Shown piece after piece: positions 43,865-54,992 of a DNA stretch of 64,000 nt. The notes under the pieces are model-generated. The model worked only from the letters and a program-made list of their open reading frames with translations. It was not told the origin of the DNA and searched no databases. Every line of letters begins with the position of its first letter. The first letter of the stretch is position 1. The position numbers and the translations under genes are program-made. Source of the DNA: Methylophilales bacterium 28-44-11 (GTDB taxonomy: Bacteria; Pseudomonadota; Gammaproteobacteria; Burkholderiales; Methylophilaceae); assembly GCA_002281475.1 (NCBI GenBank), contig NCGC01000003.1, positions 1 through 64,000 of the forward strand, read 5' to 3'.

Positions 43865-46486
43865 TTATCCCACGACAATGTTGATCAATTTGTTTGGCAC
43901 GACAATAATTTTACGCACACTGGCATTTTCTAGATGTTTTTGGACAAATGGTTGATTGACTGCAATCGCTTCAATTTGTGCTTTTTCCATACTTTTTGCC
44001 AGCGTTACGCTACCCCGTAATTTACCATTCACTTGCACTACATATTCTACTTCATCTTGTACCATTGCAGATTGTAGGGCTTCCGGCCAAGTCGCTTTCA
44101 ATATATCTTCACCAAACCCCAATGTGTGCCATAAGGTTTGTGTGATGTGGGGCGCGATGGGCGACAGTATGCGTAATAAAATAGAGAAGCCTTCAAACGC
44201 CACTGCTTGCCAATGAGGTTCTGCTTCTTTAGAAAGTTTTTCTAATGCGTTGAGCATTTTCATGGCACCAGAAGCCACGGTGTTAAATTGTTGCCTGCTT
44301 AAATCGTAACTCGCCTGTTTTAGCGTTAAATGCACTTCACGCCTTACTGCGGCTAATTGATTACTTAACTTGCTTGGCACAGCCTGTTTATCTTCACTTG
44401 AAAGTAAATAACCAAAATTCCATACGCGTTTTAAAAAGCGGTGTGAACCCTCCACACCACTGTCTGACCATTCCAATGTTTGCTCTGGCGGTGCAGCAAA
44501 CATCATAAAGAAGCGGGCAGTATCTGCGCCATATTGCTCAATTAAAGATTGTGGATCTACGCCGTTACGTTTGGATTTAGACATGGTGCCCATGCCTTGG
44601 AAATCCACTGGCAATCCATCTTTTAATGCCTTTGCCCCCGTTAGTTTGCCATTATCATCGTGCAATAATTCCACTTCCTCAGGGGCAAAGTACTCAACGC
44701 CTCCTTTGTCGGTGCGACGCGAGAAAATATGATTCAGTACCATGCCTTGTGTCAGCAAATTTGCAAACGGCTCGTCGTAATTGACCAATCCTAAGTCACG
44801 CATGACTTTGCTCCAAAAGCGCGAGTAAAGTAAATGCAAAATGGCGTGCTCGATACCGCCGATATATTGGTCGACTGACATCCATTGGTTGGTTTGTGCA
44901 TCCACCATCGCATCTGATGGGAAACCACTGGCATAACGTGCGTAATACCAACTGGAGTCCACAAAGGTATCCATGGTGTCCGTTTCACGCTTTGCAGGCT
45001 TGCCACAAGAGGGGCAAGCACAATTGACAAAACTTTCGAGTTTATTCAATGGGTTGCCTGAACCATCAGGCACACAATCTTCAGGTAATTTCACGGGTAA
45101 TTGATCATCTGGCACCGGTACATCACCACAACTATCGCAATGAATTATCGGAATAGGACAACCCCAATAACGCTGGCGTGAAACACCCCAATCGCGCAAG
45201 CGCCAATTAATCTGTTTGTCACCCAATGCTTTGGCTTTGAGGTCCGTGGCAATTTTATCCACAGCTTCCTCATAGTGTAGGCCATCGTAAGCACCTGAAT
45301 TCACACAAACGCCTTTGGTTTTCTCGCCGTACCACTCAGACCAAGTCAATTCTGTGAAAATCTCATCCGAAACTTGCACTACTTGTTTAATCGGCAAATG
45401 GTATTTTTGCGCAAAGCCAAAATCACGCTCATCATGTGCGGGTACCGCCATGACGGCACCTTCGCCATAAGTCATTAATACATAGTTGCCAACCCACACG
45501 GGCACTGGCTCGCCCGTCAGAGGATGGTTGACGGTTAAGCCTGTGTCCATGCCTTCTTTTTCCATGGTCGCCATGTCAGCTTCCATCACCGAACCTTGTT
45601 TACATTGCTCAATAAATGTAGCGAGTGCCGGGTTAGATTGTGCCGCGTGTGTGGCGAGGGGATGCTCGGCGGCAACAGCGCAAAAAGTGACACCCATGAT
45701 GGTATCGGCACGGGTGGTAAATACCCAAAGTTTGCCATCGTCAATCAGAGCAGAATGGTTGTCCTGAATCGTATGTGTGAAGGCAAAACGTACGCCGACA
45801 CTTTTGCCTATCCAGTTGGCTTGCATGGTTTTGACACGCTCTGGCCATCCAGGTAGCTTATCTAAATCATCGAGTAACTGTTGTGCATAGCTGGTGATAT
45901 TAAAGTAATAGCCTGGGATTTCACGTTTTTCCACCAAAGCGCCTGTGCGCCATCCACGCCCGTCAATCACTTGCTCATTGGCTAACACGGTTTGATCGAC
46001 CGGATCCCAATTCACCACTTGCGTTTTCTTGTAGGTAATGCCTTTTTCTAACATGCGCAAAAATAACCACTGATTCCATTGGTAATACTCAGGCTGGCAG
46101 GTTGCCAATTCACGCGACCAATCAATGGCAAACCCTAAGGACTTTAATTGTTTGCGCATGTAAGCGATATTGTCATAGGTCCATTTGGCAGGCGGCACAT
46201 TGTTTTGAATGGCTGCGTTTTCTGCGGGCAAACCAAACGCATCCCAACCCATGGGTTGTAAGACGTTATAGCCTTTCATGTGATGGAATCGGCTCAGTAC
46301 ATCACCAATGGTGTAATTGCGCACATGCCCCATATGCAGTTTGCCGCTGGGGTAGGGGAACATAGACAAGCAATAGTACTTGGGTTTATCAGTAGAATAT
46401 GTCGCAGCAAAGCTTTGTTGCGCATCCCAATGTTGTTGGGTCTGATGTTCGATTTCTTTGAAAGGATACTGCTGCTGCATGGCCAT
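43865..46486 (-). CDS. leuS: Leucyl-tRNA synthetase
   Basis: An 873-residue class I synthetase of usual length: [15 protein letters not shown] (HIGH motif), a CP1 editing domain (about 220-410) with DERDFGFA, a zinc-type insert, [10 protein letters not shown] (KMSKS), and an anticodon-binding C-domain. It is the first gene of a five-gene minus-strand operon. Confidence 0.98.
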   Translation of the reverse strand: MAMQQQYPFKEIEHQTQQHWDAQQSFAATYSTDKPKYYCLSMFPYPSGKLHMGHVRNYTIGDVLSRFHHMKGYNVLQPMGWDAFGLPAENAAIQNNVPPAKWTYDNIAYMRKQLKSLGFAIDWSRELATCQPEYYQWNQWLFLRMLEKGITYKKTQVVNWDPVDQTVLANEQVIDGRGWRTGALVEKREIPGYYFNITSYAQQLLDDLDKLPGWPERVKTMQANWIGKSVGVRFAFTHTIQDNHSALIDDGKLWVFTTRADTIMGVTFCAVAAEHPLATHAAQSNPALATFIEQCKQGSVMEADMATMEKEGMDTGLTVNHPLTGEPVPVWVGNYVLMTYGEGAVMAVPAHDERDFGFAQKYHLPIKQVVQVSDEIFTELTWSEWYGEKTKGVCVNSGAYDGLHYEEAVDKIATDLKAKALGDKQINWRLRDWGVSRQRYWGCPIPIIHCDSCGDVPVPDDQLPVKLPEDCVPDGSGNPLNKLESFVNCACPSCGKPAKRETDTMDTFVDSSWYYARYASGFPSDAMVDAQTNQWMSVDQYIGGIEHAILHLLYSRFWSKVMRDLGLVNYDEPFANLLTQGMVLNHIFSRRTDKGGVEYFAPEEVELLHDDNGKLTGAKALKDGLPVDFQGMGTMSKSKRNGVDPQSLIEQYGADTARFFMMFAAPPEQTLEWSDSGVEGSHRFLKRVWNFGYLLSSEDKQAVPSKLSNQLAAVRREVHLTLKQASYDLSRQQFNTVASGAMKMLNALEKLSKEAEPHWQAVAFEGFSILLRILSPIAPHITQTLWHTLGFGEDILKATWPEALQSAMVQDEVEYVVQVNGKLRGSVTLAKSMEKAQIEAIAVNQPFVQKHLENASVRKIIVVPNKLINIVVG

Positions 46487-46510
46487 AGGTGTGTGATGAA
46501 ATAAAACGAA

Positions 46511-46516
46511 ATTATA
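46511..46516 (-). promoter_or_regulatory. Possible -10 element of the leuS operon
   Basis: TATAAT reads on the minus strand 25 nt upstream of the leuS ATG. No good -35 hexamer is seen at 16-18 nt, so the call is tentative. Confidence 0.35.
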
Positions 46517-46580
46517 CCTTGAAACCCCTAATAGCGAGACTGGCTTGTTACGCTAAAAAGGCATTGAATTGATGTAGGTT

Positions 46581-49500
46581 TTATTTGGATACTACGATAG
46601 CTGATGATGGCTGACGATAGGTAATCAGTAATTTCGCATTGGTAGGGAAGTGCTCGCCTAGTTTGATTATTGCTGGTTGTGGGCTATCAATCGTGACTTG
46701 CATGACATTGTTTTCCCAATGCCAATCTAAGGTATGCGGTCCCACCCTAAGATTTTTAACCGCTAAGGGCTTATTCAACCAATTTAATGGAATACCTGCG
46801 CCTATAATTAAAGTTGTTTTTGCCTCTTTTTTAGAGAGATGACCCAGCATATCCATTTGCAACAGCGCCATTTCTGCAGCGGTCCAGTAATGCGGGTTGA
46901 TATTGTTAGGTTTGACCCAGCCCCTCACATTTTGCCAAATGCCAAAACTATTTTCTTCGCCTTCTCCTTCCCACCACGTGTACAGGCCAGGCATGCTCTG
47001 ATGTTGCCAAAACCATTCTAAGGTTGACCATACTCGTTCAGGCTGTGCAAGATAAAGCCATTGGTGTGTTTCAGCTACATCAAAGTAAGTCCAAAGTGGT
47101 TTGGCCTTGTATAGATGCATTTCATCATGTTGATTTTTCCACCGTTGATTTAAATTTACTTTGAACGCAGTCATTAAATCACTTGCTATCCAAGTTGGCC
47201 ACAAACCACTGATATAGGTTCTTTCGTTATCTGAATACGGCGGCTTAAATGATTTTACCCAGGCAGATTTAAGCTGATCTGCAAGCATGTTCCAATGTGT
47301 TGCCACCTCGTGCTTTCCAAGTCGTGTGGCAAGATCGGCTGCTTCGATTAAGCCTAGATAATTGACTGCATTGACAAAAAGTAATGGCCGATGATGGTCC
47401 ATACGCCCAACTATCAAACCATTTTTAGCCGGTTCTGCAACCAGATTTTTTTCTGGGTCATTGATATGTTGAGGCACGACTCTGCCTTTAAAAGGCGCAT
47501 ACATATTTTGCTTGGTAGTCAGCATTTGTTCAATCCATTGTGCTTTGCGTTGCACATGAGGCCAAAGCCATTGGTTGTGAGCAGGCTCTTTAAGTTGACT
47601 AGCAACCTGATTGAGCGCCCACAAAGCTAAGCCAGGCGAATCGGCTTCTGCGCCAAACCCGCCAAAGAAATCTTCATCTGCAAACGCTTTAGAAAGCATT
47701 TTTGCTTTTTCTAATTCCCCAGCTCTTGCTAGCGCAACTAAAATATAAGCACCATCTCGTTGCCAGCCAATCGGGTAGTTGGTAGGGTCACCTGGTCGCG
47801 TTTCATTTTTCACAAGGCTCATCATTAAATGTGCAATTTGTGCTTGTAAGCTTGCATTAAAGCGTTCATCAGGTAACTGTAATATTAAATCGCCTCGAAT
47901 ATTTGTAGTTGGAAGCTGATAAGCAGTTTGAGCGTGAAGGGCTTTAACATTCACTTTCACTGGATGCATAGCGTTCAGTTTGATGTTGGCAAATCCCCAT
48001 CCATTAGGAGTTTCTATAGTTTTGTTGTTTGATCCTTCTGCAAACCATGCATTGATGCCTTCTTGGCCTAAGTGCACAGAAAGTGGGGCGGAATCAAAGG
48101 TAACTTGCCATGCATCATTCACCACTAATTGTTGATTATTCCAACTTAATTTATAAATTGGCCCGCCAGATGGCCCCACACTTCTGATCATTAATGAAGC
48201 ATTGGTGGCTATAGATGGTTTAGAAAAGTCTAGCTCGTGTTGCCAGGTGTTGTCTGATTGGAGTCGGGTTATGCTGTGATAAAAAGGTGTCTGTGTTTGA
48301 ATGCTAGGAAGTGACTGATTGGTTTGCCACACAAACGATTGCTCTATTTGGGAAGGGTTGATGGTGTCACTAGTGGCGATGAGTGTGTGTAGAGGATCAG
48401 TTAAACAGACCGACACACCAAAGCTACCCACTTTTGGACTAAAACTGCCCCCTGGTTCGATATAAGATTTATCCTTTTCCATACTACCTGGAATAGCCAA
48501 TATTGCATGACTGTCGAATTTTGTCCATGCATCATGAGGTCTTAAAGCGCTTTGTCTGAGTACATTACCTCGCGGTGAAGTTGCAAGCTCGTTGGCTTGT
48601 AGAAATTGTTGCCAGTTATTTATCATGCTGAGTGGTATGAGCATAACGATTAACATAATGGCATATGGTCTGCATGGATGCATAAGGCTAAATGCCACTA
48701 CCCCAATCAGCAATGGAACAAAGTGTAGTGAATACAGAAATGTTTCTTCACCATACAAGGTGTGTAACGCTACTTGACCAACAAGCGTCAACAATAATGT
48801 CACTTTGAAAGGGGTTGCCCATGTTGATTGAATACATGCCCACACCCCAAGCACAAATAGTAACCCCCAGATGACCGTGGCAATGTTACCTTGCATGGTT
48901 GCTGAACCCATCTTGCTGTGTTGGATGGACACATTGGTCCAATTGAATCCAGCTTCACCAAACAGGTGTTGGCTTGGTTGCGTTAGAATTTCAGGCGCGA
49001 TGATGCTATGAGAGAATAGATTAGCAATCACACTGACAGTTTTTTCAATATAAGGAAAATCCAAATTACTGGTTTCACCACTGTGACCAATAAAAATATC
49101 TGCCACAGCAAAAAATGGCGTTTGCATAAACCAAAGTAACGTGACTAGACATAGCGCAGCAAAAGTTACCCGCCAAGCACGTTGCTTTGTTTGGGTGGTA
49201 AAAGTGGCCAGAATGCCAACCATCCAGTTAGTAGCAGTCACGCTTAATGAAAAAGCACTCACCGTGACTAATATCCAATTGTTGACTTTATTTTTTCCAG
49301 CAATGATCGCAAGCATCAGAGCTATCATCAAACTGATCGAGCTTAAAGCATACGGTTCAGGTGTGGCTAGCCAAAACACTGTTGCAGCACTGGACCATGC
49401 CAGCATCAACAACATTAATGCATCCAATCTTATACAGCCAAATACTCTAAGAAGCGCGTACAAGGTCAAGCTCCACAACCCAGCAATTGTTGCAGTTAAC

Positions 49501-49796
49501 ATCTGAACCGCCTGATAATCAGATACCCCTAACTTTTTCAAAACATAGATGGGAGGAAAAGTTTGCAGGGAGAGCAATGGATGGAGGATTGACTGATATT
49601 GCCCTACAGCATGACGATCCGTCATGTGTTGGATCATACTAGGCATATCCCCTTGAAACCAGACAGCTTTGGCACTGGTTACAAGCGCTTGATCGTGCAA
49701 ACTGTAGACATAAAAATAGAATAAACAGCTAAAAAGTAGGATGCCACAAGCAATGATTAGCTCTTTACCTGTTGCAGTGTGAAGAACATTCCTCAT
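46581..49796 (-). CDS. Multi-pass membrane (GT-C-like) protein fused to a six-hairpin-glycosidase-like domain
   Basis: A 1071-residue protein. Residues 1-420 form about 10-12 membrane segments, with a conserved acidic motif in the first periplasmic loop (VWFQGD) and HP…SL…PP…VLKK, features reminiscent of GT-C glycosyltransferases. Residues about 430-640 are beta-rich. Residues about 650-990 look like an (alpha/alpha)6 barrel, with YPIGWQRDGAYILVALARAG near 675, and WWEGEGEENSFGIW near 940 holding candidate acid residues. A small beta domain ends the protein. I do not recognise the full architecture. The next gene encodes a paralogue of the membrane half alone. Function is unassigned; synthesis or trimming of a surface glycan is an inference. 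Confidence 0.7.
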   Translation of the reverse strand: MRNVLHTATGKELIIACGILLFSCLFYFYVYSLHDQALVTSAKAVWFQGDMPSMIQHMTDRHAVGQYQSILHPLLSLQTFPPIYVLKKLGVSDYQAVQMLTATIAGLWSLTLYALLRVFGCIRLDALMLLMLAWSSAATVFWLATPEPYALSSISLMIALMLAIIAGKNKVNNWILVTVSAFSLSVTATNWMVGILATFTTQTKQRAWRVTFAALCLVTLLWFMQTPFFAVADIFIGHSGETSNLDFPYIEKTVSVIANLFSHSIIAPEILTQPSQHLFGEAGFNWTNVSIQHSKMGSATMQGNIATVIWGLLFVLGVWACIQSTWATPFKVTLLLTLVGQVALHTLYGEETFLYSLHFVPLLIGVVAFSLMHPCRPYAIMLIVMLIPLSMINNWQQFLQANELATSPRGNVLRQSALRPHDAWTKFDSHAILAIPGSMEKDKSYIEPGGSFSPKVGSFGVSVCLTDPLHTLIATSDTINPSQIEQSFVWQTNQSLPSIQTQTPFYHSITRLQSDNTWQHELDFSKPSIATNASLMIRSVGPSGGPIYKLSWNNQQLVVNDAWQVTFDSAPLSVHLGQEGINAWFAEGSNNKTIETPNGWGFANIKLNAMHPVKVNVKALHAQTAYQLPTTNIRGDLILQLPDERFNASLQAQIAHLMMSLVKNETRPGDPTNYPIGWQRDGAYILVALARAGELEKAKMLSKAFADEDFFGGFGAEADSPGLALWALNQVASQLKEPAHNQWLWPHVQRKAQWIEQMLTTKQNMYAPFKGRVVPQHINDPEKNLVAEPAKNGLIVGRMDHHRPLLFVNAVNYLGLIEAADLATRLGKHEVATHWNMLADQLKSAWVKSFKPPYSDNERTYISGLWPTWIASDLMTAFKVNLNQRWKNQHDEMHLYKAKPLWTYFDVAETHQWLYLAQPERVWSTLEWFWQHQSMPGLYTWWEGEGEENSFGIWQNVRGWVKPNNINPHYWTAAEMALLQMDMLGHLSKKEAKTTLIIGAGIPLNWLNKPLAVKNLRVGPHTLDWHWENNVMQVTIDSPQPAIIKLGEHFPTNAKLLITYRQPSSAIVVSK

Positions 49797-49832
49797 TGTT
49801 ATGTAGAGCAGATCTTTTGTCAGCGCACTTGA

Positions 49833-51110
49833 TTATGGTGTGAGGGAATCAGGACTCATGAGCTCAGGACTCTTAAGCTTATTGATGTAAGCTGGACTTG
49901 CGATATCGCCAGCATGTTTGAGCTGCGTTATATTATTCACGAGCAAAATAGGCATCAAGGTGAGGGATAATAAAATCGCAATTTTTCGGTAACGCGTGAG
50001 TGTGGCAGTAGCGGCCAATACAATTAGCAGAGGTAAAAAATTTAACGTATATAAGAAGGTTTCTTCACCATAGATAAAATGCAAAGTGAATTGTCCAAGT
50101 AAGGTCAAGGCGACTGTGATTTTAAAGGCCTTGAAGGATTGGATTGTGTAAAGAGCCCAAACACCAAGACTGAGTATAATAAGCCACAGACCTGTGGCGA
50201 TCCATCCAAGCAGGCCAGATGAGCCTATATTGGACGACTGGACACTCAAGAGAGGCCACCCAAATTTATTGACTTCATTTATTTGTAACTCTGGAGCGAC
50301 TATTGTGTGAGAGAAAAAGGTAATTAAAACCGAAATCAATCGTTCGAATGAGGGTGCGAAAATAAATGTGCCTTCCTCACTGTTGCCGATAAAAAATGCA
50401 CTGGTAGGAAAAATAAATTTCTGCACACCCCATAACACCACAATAATAATCACAGCATAACTAAACACTCGAATGGCCCGTTTGAGTGGGAGCGTGGTCA
50501 GTGTGCTTAATATCCCTGCCATCCAATTAGTAATGGTCATGCCAATAGAAAATGCATTCACAGTGGCGTAAATCCAGTCTGGCAGTTTTTTTTGATAGGT
50601 GTATGCACTCAAGCCTACCGCAAACATGATACTTATTGAGGAAAGTGCATAAGTTTCGGGTACGTGAAGCCAAAATAGTGCCGCCGATGAACTGGCACCA
50701 AGTAATGCAAAAACACTGGCATCAAGTTTTAAACATCCCATGATGCGAAGTAATCCGTATAAGCTAATCAACCAAAATATTGCGATAGCAATGGTGACGG
50801 TTTTAACAGCAAATGCATCATTTGCTAAGATTTTTTTTAGCACAAAAGTCGGGGGATAGGTCAGCAAGGAATAGATGGGGTGAACATTGGCACGGTAGTG
50901 CCCAAAAGAGAAACGATTCGTCATATTGTCATAAATACGCGTGATATCTCCTTGAAACCAGACGTTGTCGCCATATTTAATCAGTCCGGAGTCATGTAAG
51001 TTGTAGAGGAAGCTGAATACGACGCAAATACTTACCATGAGAATGGTAAATAGTAAGCTTTTGTGCCAATGGTTTCTATCAAAACATAAGGTATGAAGTC
51101 TAGTCATCAT
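49833..51110 (-). CDS. Multi-pass membrane protein, paralogue of the N-terminal half of the downstream gene
   Basis: A 425-residue protein with about 11 membrane segments. It aligns along its length with residues 1-430 of the downstream protein: VWFQGD, HP…SLL…PP…VLKK, PETYALSSIS, TNWMAGIL and YGEETFLYTLNFLPLL are shared. It stops where the downstream protein turns into its soluble domains. AAGGA stands 9 nt before the ATG. It is 36 nt from the next gene, so the pair is likely co-transcribed. A GT-C glycosyltransferase-like role is suggested by topology only. Confidence 0.7.
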   Translation of the reverse strand: MMTRLHTLCFDRNHWHKSLLFTILMVSICVVFSFLYNLHDSGLIKYGDNVWFQGDITRIYDNMTNRFSFGHYRANVHPIYSLLTYPPTFVLKKILANDAFAVKTVTIAIAIFWLISLYGLLRIMGCLKLDASVFALLGASSSAALFWLHVPETYALSSISIMFAVGLSAYTYQKKLPDWIYATVNAFSIGMTITNWMAGILSTLTTLPLKRAIRVFSYAVIIIVVLWGVQKFIFPTSAFFIGNSEEGTFIFAPSFERLISVLITFFSHTIVAPELQINEVNKFGWPLLSVQSSNIGSSGLLGWIATGLWLIILSLGVWALYTIQSFKAFKITVALTLLGQFTLHFIYGEETFLYTLNFLPLLIVLAATATLTRYRKIAILLSLTLMPILLVNNITQLKHAGDIASPAYINKLKSPELMSPDSLTP

Positions 51111-51132
51111 TGCACAATTCCTTAACTAACTG

Positions 51133-51193
51133 ATGGCGTTACTTCGCCATTCTAATTTAAAGTTTGACAGGTAATGAGAAGTTCGCATTACCT
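51133..51193 (-). other. Two small hairpins between adk and the membrane-protein pair
   Basis: AGGTAATG/CATTACCT (51169-51193) and ATGGCG/CGCCAT (51133-51150) form perfect short stems in the 97-bp gap downstream of adk. Neither has a good T-run, so they may be a weak terminator, an attenuator or mRNA-stabilising structures. Confidence 0.35.
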
Positions 51194-51207
51194 AGCCATG
51201 TGAGTTG

Positions 51208-51906
<699 letters not shown>

Positions 51907-52671
51907 TCAGGCAAGAAAGTTTGTAATGGTCACAAATTGTGCCACGCTTAAATTTTCTGCCCGTAACTGTGAGTCAATATTCAGGTGTGCAAAACCAGCA
52001 TCATCTAATAAACCTTTTAGCGTATTACGTAATGTTTTTCTTCGTTGACCAAACGCGGCCATCACGATTTTTGCGAACAATGCAGTGTCTTTTGCAATAA
52101 ATGGCAACGTTGCATGTGGCACACAACGTACAAAGGCCGATTCCACTTTAGGGGCGGGATTAAAAGCTTCAGGTGGTACGGTAATCAAATACTCCATCTG
52201 TAAATGATATTGCAACATAACAGAAAGGCGTCCGTACGCAGCAGTGGAGGGCTGAGCCACCATGCGCTCAACTACTTCTTTTTGCAGCATAAAATGCATA
52301 TCAATGATGCCGCCTACGTTATCCAGCAAGTGAAACAAAATGGGGCTGGAAATGTTGTAGGGTAAATTGCCAACCACACGAATTCTCGGTCCGATTGTAT
52401 TAAAATCAAATTTCAATACATCGGCATGATGAATATGTATTGTGTTGGCAGCATAGGTGTTTTGCATCCACGCAATAATGTCACGGTCAATTTCCACCAC
52501 ATGCAAAGTAGGTAACTTTTTAAGCAAAGGCTGTGTCAACGCGCCAAGTCCAGGGCCAATTTCTACCATTACATCGTTAGGCAAGGGCGCAATCGCGTCA
52601 ACTAAACTCTGTATTACAGATTGATCCGTCAAAAAGTTTTGACCAAATCTTTTTTTGGCTAAATGTTTCAT
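51907..52671 (-). CDS. rsmA: 16S rRNA dimethyladenosine transferase
   Basis: A 254-residue SAM enzyme: KRFGQNFLTD N-terminus, EIGPGLGALT (SAM), VGNLPYNISSPILFHLL (NLPY catalytic motif). It dimethylates two adenosines of the small-subunit rRNA 3' helix. It overlaps pdxA by 4 nt at the end of the lptD-surA-pdxA-rsmA operon. Confidence 0.97.
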   Translation of the reverse strand: MKHLAKKRFGQNFLTDQSVIQSLVDAIAPLPNDVMVEIGPGLGALTQPLLKKLPTLHVVEIDRDIIAWMQNTYAANTIHIHHADVLKFDFNTIGPRIRVVGNLPYNISSPILFHLLDNVGGIIDMHFMLQKEVVERMVAQPSTAAYGRLSVMLQYHLQMEYLITVPPEAFNPAPKVESAFVRCVPHATLPFIAKDTALFAKIVMAAFGQRRKTLRNTLKGLLDDAGFAHLNIDSQLRAENLSVAQFVTITNFLA

Positions 52672-53657
52672 GGTTTGTGATGGGCTAAGGTTATTGCTAA
52701 CTGGATAGCGGCCAGTAAACTGCCAACATCGGCTTTTCCAGTACCTGCAATGTCCAGTGCAGTGCCATGGTCGACCGAGGTGCGAATAATAGGTAAACCC
52801 AATGTCACATTGACGCCTTGGCCAAAGCTGGCAAATTTTAATACAGCAAGCCCTTGATCATGGTACATCGCTAAAAAAGCATCTGCCTCTTTTAGGTTCT
52901 TTTGCGAGTACATGGTGTCAGCTGGCAATGGGCCAATTAAATCTAAACCAGAGGCACGCAACGATTGGATGACTGGGATGATGCATTGGATTTCTTCATG
53001 ACCTAAATAGCCATCTTCTCCTGCATGCGGATTGAGTCCAGCAATGAAAATTTTGGGCTGCGCAATGCCAAAGCGTTGTTGTAAATCGTGATGCAAAATA
53101 AGAATAGTTTGCGTCAGAGACTCTGCCGTAATGGCTGCACTGACTTGCAACAGTGGTAGATGAATAGTGGCTAATGCGACTCGCATGCCACCCCCCACTA
53201 ACATCATGACCACGCGCGGGGTGTTGGTATATTCAGCTAAAAATTCGGTGTGCCCAGTGAACGCTATGCCTGCATCGTTGATGGTGCTTTTTTGTACTGG
53301 CGCAGTCACCATGGCATCAAACTGATTGGATAGGCAGCCATCCATCGCCAGTTTTAAGGTATCCAATATATAATGGCTATTGGCTGGATTAAGCACGCCA
53401 GTAGTCACGGCTTCTGCAACGGGTAAATGTAATACTGTCAGCGTGCCATCACCCATATGCTGATTGTGCATATCGATTGCGTAGGGTTGTAAGGCTAAAG
53501 GAAGATTCAATTCTGCAGCACGATTCGCCAACGCCGTTTGGTCGGCAATCACAATCAATTGTGCCTGCATGGCATGGTGCGCAAGCATGGCACATAAGTC
53601 TAAACCAATGCCGGCTGGCTCTCCCGCCGTAATGGCTATGCATGGTAAAGAGTTCAC
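52668..53657 (-). CDS. pdxA: 4-hydroxythreonine-4-phosphate dehydrogenase
   Basis: A 329-residue protein: ITAGEPAGIG start, TGHTEFLAE, GLNPHAGEDGYLGHEE, MYHDQGLAVLKF, and the C-terminal TSVDHGTALDIAGTGKAD block of PdxA. It acts in pyridoxal-phosphate synthesis. It lies 27 bp after surA. Confidence 0.97.
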   Translation of the reverse strand: MNSLPCIAITAGEPAGIGLDLCAMLAHHAMQAQLIVIADQTALANRAAELNLPLALQPYAIDMHNQHMGDGTLTVLHLPVAEAVTTGVLNPANSHYILDTLKLAMDGCLSNQFDAMVTAPVQKSTINDAGIAFTGHTEFLAEYTNTPRVVMMLVGGGMRVALATIHLPLLQVSAAITAESLTQTILILHHDLQQRFGIAQPKIFIAGLNPHAGEDGYLGHEEIQCIIPVIQSLRASGLDLIGPLPADTMYSQKNLKEADAFLAMYHDQGLAVLKFASFGQGVNVTLGLPIIRTSVDHGTALDIAGTGKADVGSLLAAIQLAITLAHHKP

Positions 53658-53684
53658 GGTGTGTCAGCGATGAGAAAGATACTT

Positions 53685-54992
53685 TTAAAGCTTGTCTTCA
53701 AGACGCAGCTCGACATAGGCTTTATCACGTAACTCTCTAATCCAATCGTTATAAGCTTCTTCAGCTTTACGTGCGCGAATTTCCTGACGTGCTTTTAATC
53801 TTGCAGCTTCTTTTGACATGTCTTGCTTACGACGTTCTATTACCTGAATAATATGCCAACCAAATGGTGTAAGTACAGGCGCACTGATTTCACCCAAACC
53901 AAGCGCATTCATGGCTTTTTCAAATGCTGGAACGGTATCGCCAGGGTTTACCCAACCCAAATCACCACCATTACTGGCACTTCCGTCCTCAGAGTATTGA
54001 CGTGCCATCTCTTCAAATTTAGTGCCGTTTTCAATACGTTCTTTGATGTTTTCAATTTTGCGTTGCGCTTCACTTTCTGAGACCACTTCACTTTGCTTAA
54101 GCAAGATATGACGCACATGCGTTTGATCAACCACAAGGCTTGATGTGCTGGCGCGCCTGTCATTTAATTTAAGTACGTGCACGCCATTCGGACTTCTGAA
54201 GGGCAGGGAGATGGCGCCAACTTGCAGTGCTTTGATCGATTCAAAAAAAGCAGGTGGTAACTGGCTGGCATTTCTCCAACCTAGCGCGCCACCATCAAGT
54301 GCGTTTTCTGCATCAGAATAAGTGGCAGACGCTTGTGCAAAGCTCATCCCCCCTTCAATTGCTTTCAGCATTTCTTCGGTTTTCGCGCGTACTTTTTGTA
54401 AGTCTTCTGGGGACGCATCTTCTGGTAGACGAATCAAAATGTGTGAGATATCAAAATCATCCTGCTCGCCAACACGGCTGGATTGCGTGGTTAAGTAATT
54501 GTCTACTTCTCCTTCTGAGATGGTCACGCGATTTTCAACTTCTCGCTCGCGAAGTCTGGAAATGATAATTTCATTGCGAATATCTTCGCGAAACTTAGTG
54601 AAGCTCATGCCGTCTGCTTGGACTACTTGCTTAAATTCCGCAATGGTTAGCTTATTTTGCTCAGCAATACGCTCAATGGTTTTATCTAACTGCGCATCAT
54701 CCACTTTCACTCCTGTTTGCGCAGCAAGTTGAAGTTGCAGACTATCTACAATTAAGCGTTCCAACACTTGCTTCTGCAGTACCTCTTTTGCTGGTAACTC
54801 ACCGCCTTTTTTCTCAATTTGCGTCAAGATGCTTTTGGTGCGGTCAATCAGCTCTTGTTCAGTGATCACGGATTGATCAACGACCGCAATAATGCGGTCC
54901 ATTTTTTCAATCTCAACTGGTTTTGCAATGGCATGCGTGGCCGTAAAAGTGAGGCTGAGTAAACAAAAGTAAAGAGTTTGTATTAATTTCAT
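53685..54992 (-). CDS. surA: Periplasmic chaperone SurA (peptidyl-prolyl isomerase)
   Basis: A 435-residue protein: signal peptide ending near residue 23 (ATHAIA), an N-domain (MDRIIAVVDQSVITEQEL), two parvulin PPIase domains (about 177-280 and 290-395: SHILIRLPEDAS and VRHILLKQSE…), and a C-terminal helix. It escorts outer-membrane proteins, including LptD, the product of the gene upstream. It overlaps lptD at an ATGA junction. Confidence 0.96.
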   Translation of the reverse strand: MKLIQTLYFCLLSLTFTATHAIAKPVEIEKMDRIIAVVDQSVITEQELIDRTKSILTQIEKKGGELPAKEVLQKQVLERLIVDSLQLQLAAQTGVKVDDAQLDKTIERIAEQNKLTIAEFKQVVQADGMSFTKFREDIRNEIIISRLREREVENRVTISEGEVDNYLTTQSSRVGEQDDFDISHILIRLPEDASPEDLQKVRAKTEEMLKAIEGGMSFAQASATYSDAENALDGGALGWRNASQLPPAFFESIKALQVGAISLPFRSPNGVHVLKLNDRRASTSSLVVDQTHVRHILLKQSEVVSESEAQRKIENIKERIENGTKFEEMARQYSEDGSASNGGDLGWVNPGDTVPAFEKAMNALGLGEISAPVLTPFGWHIIQVIERRKQDMSKEAARLKARQEIRARKAEEAYNDWIRELRDKAYVELRLEDKL

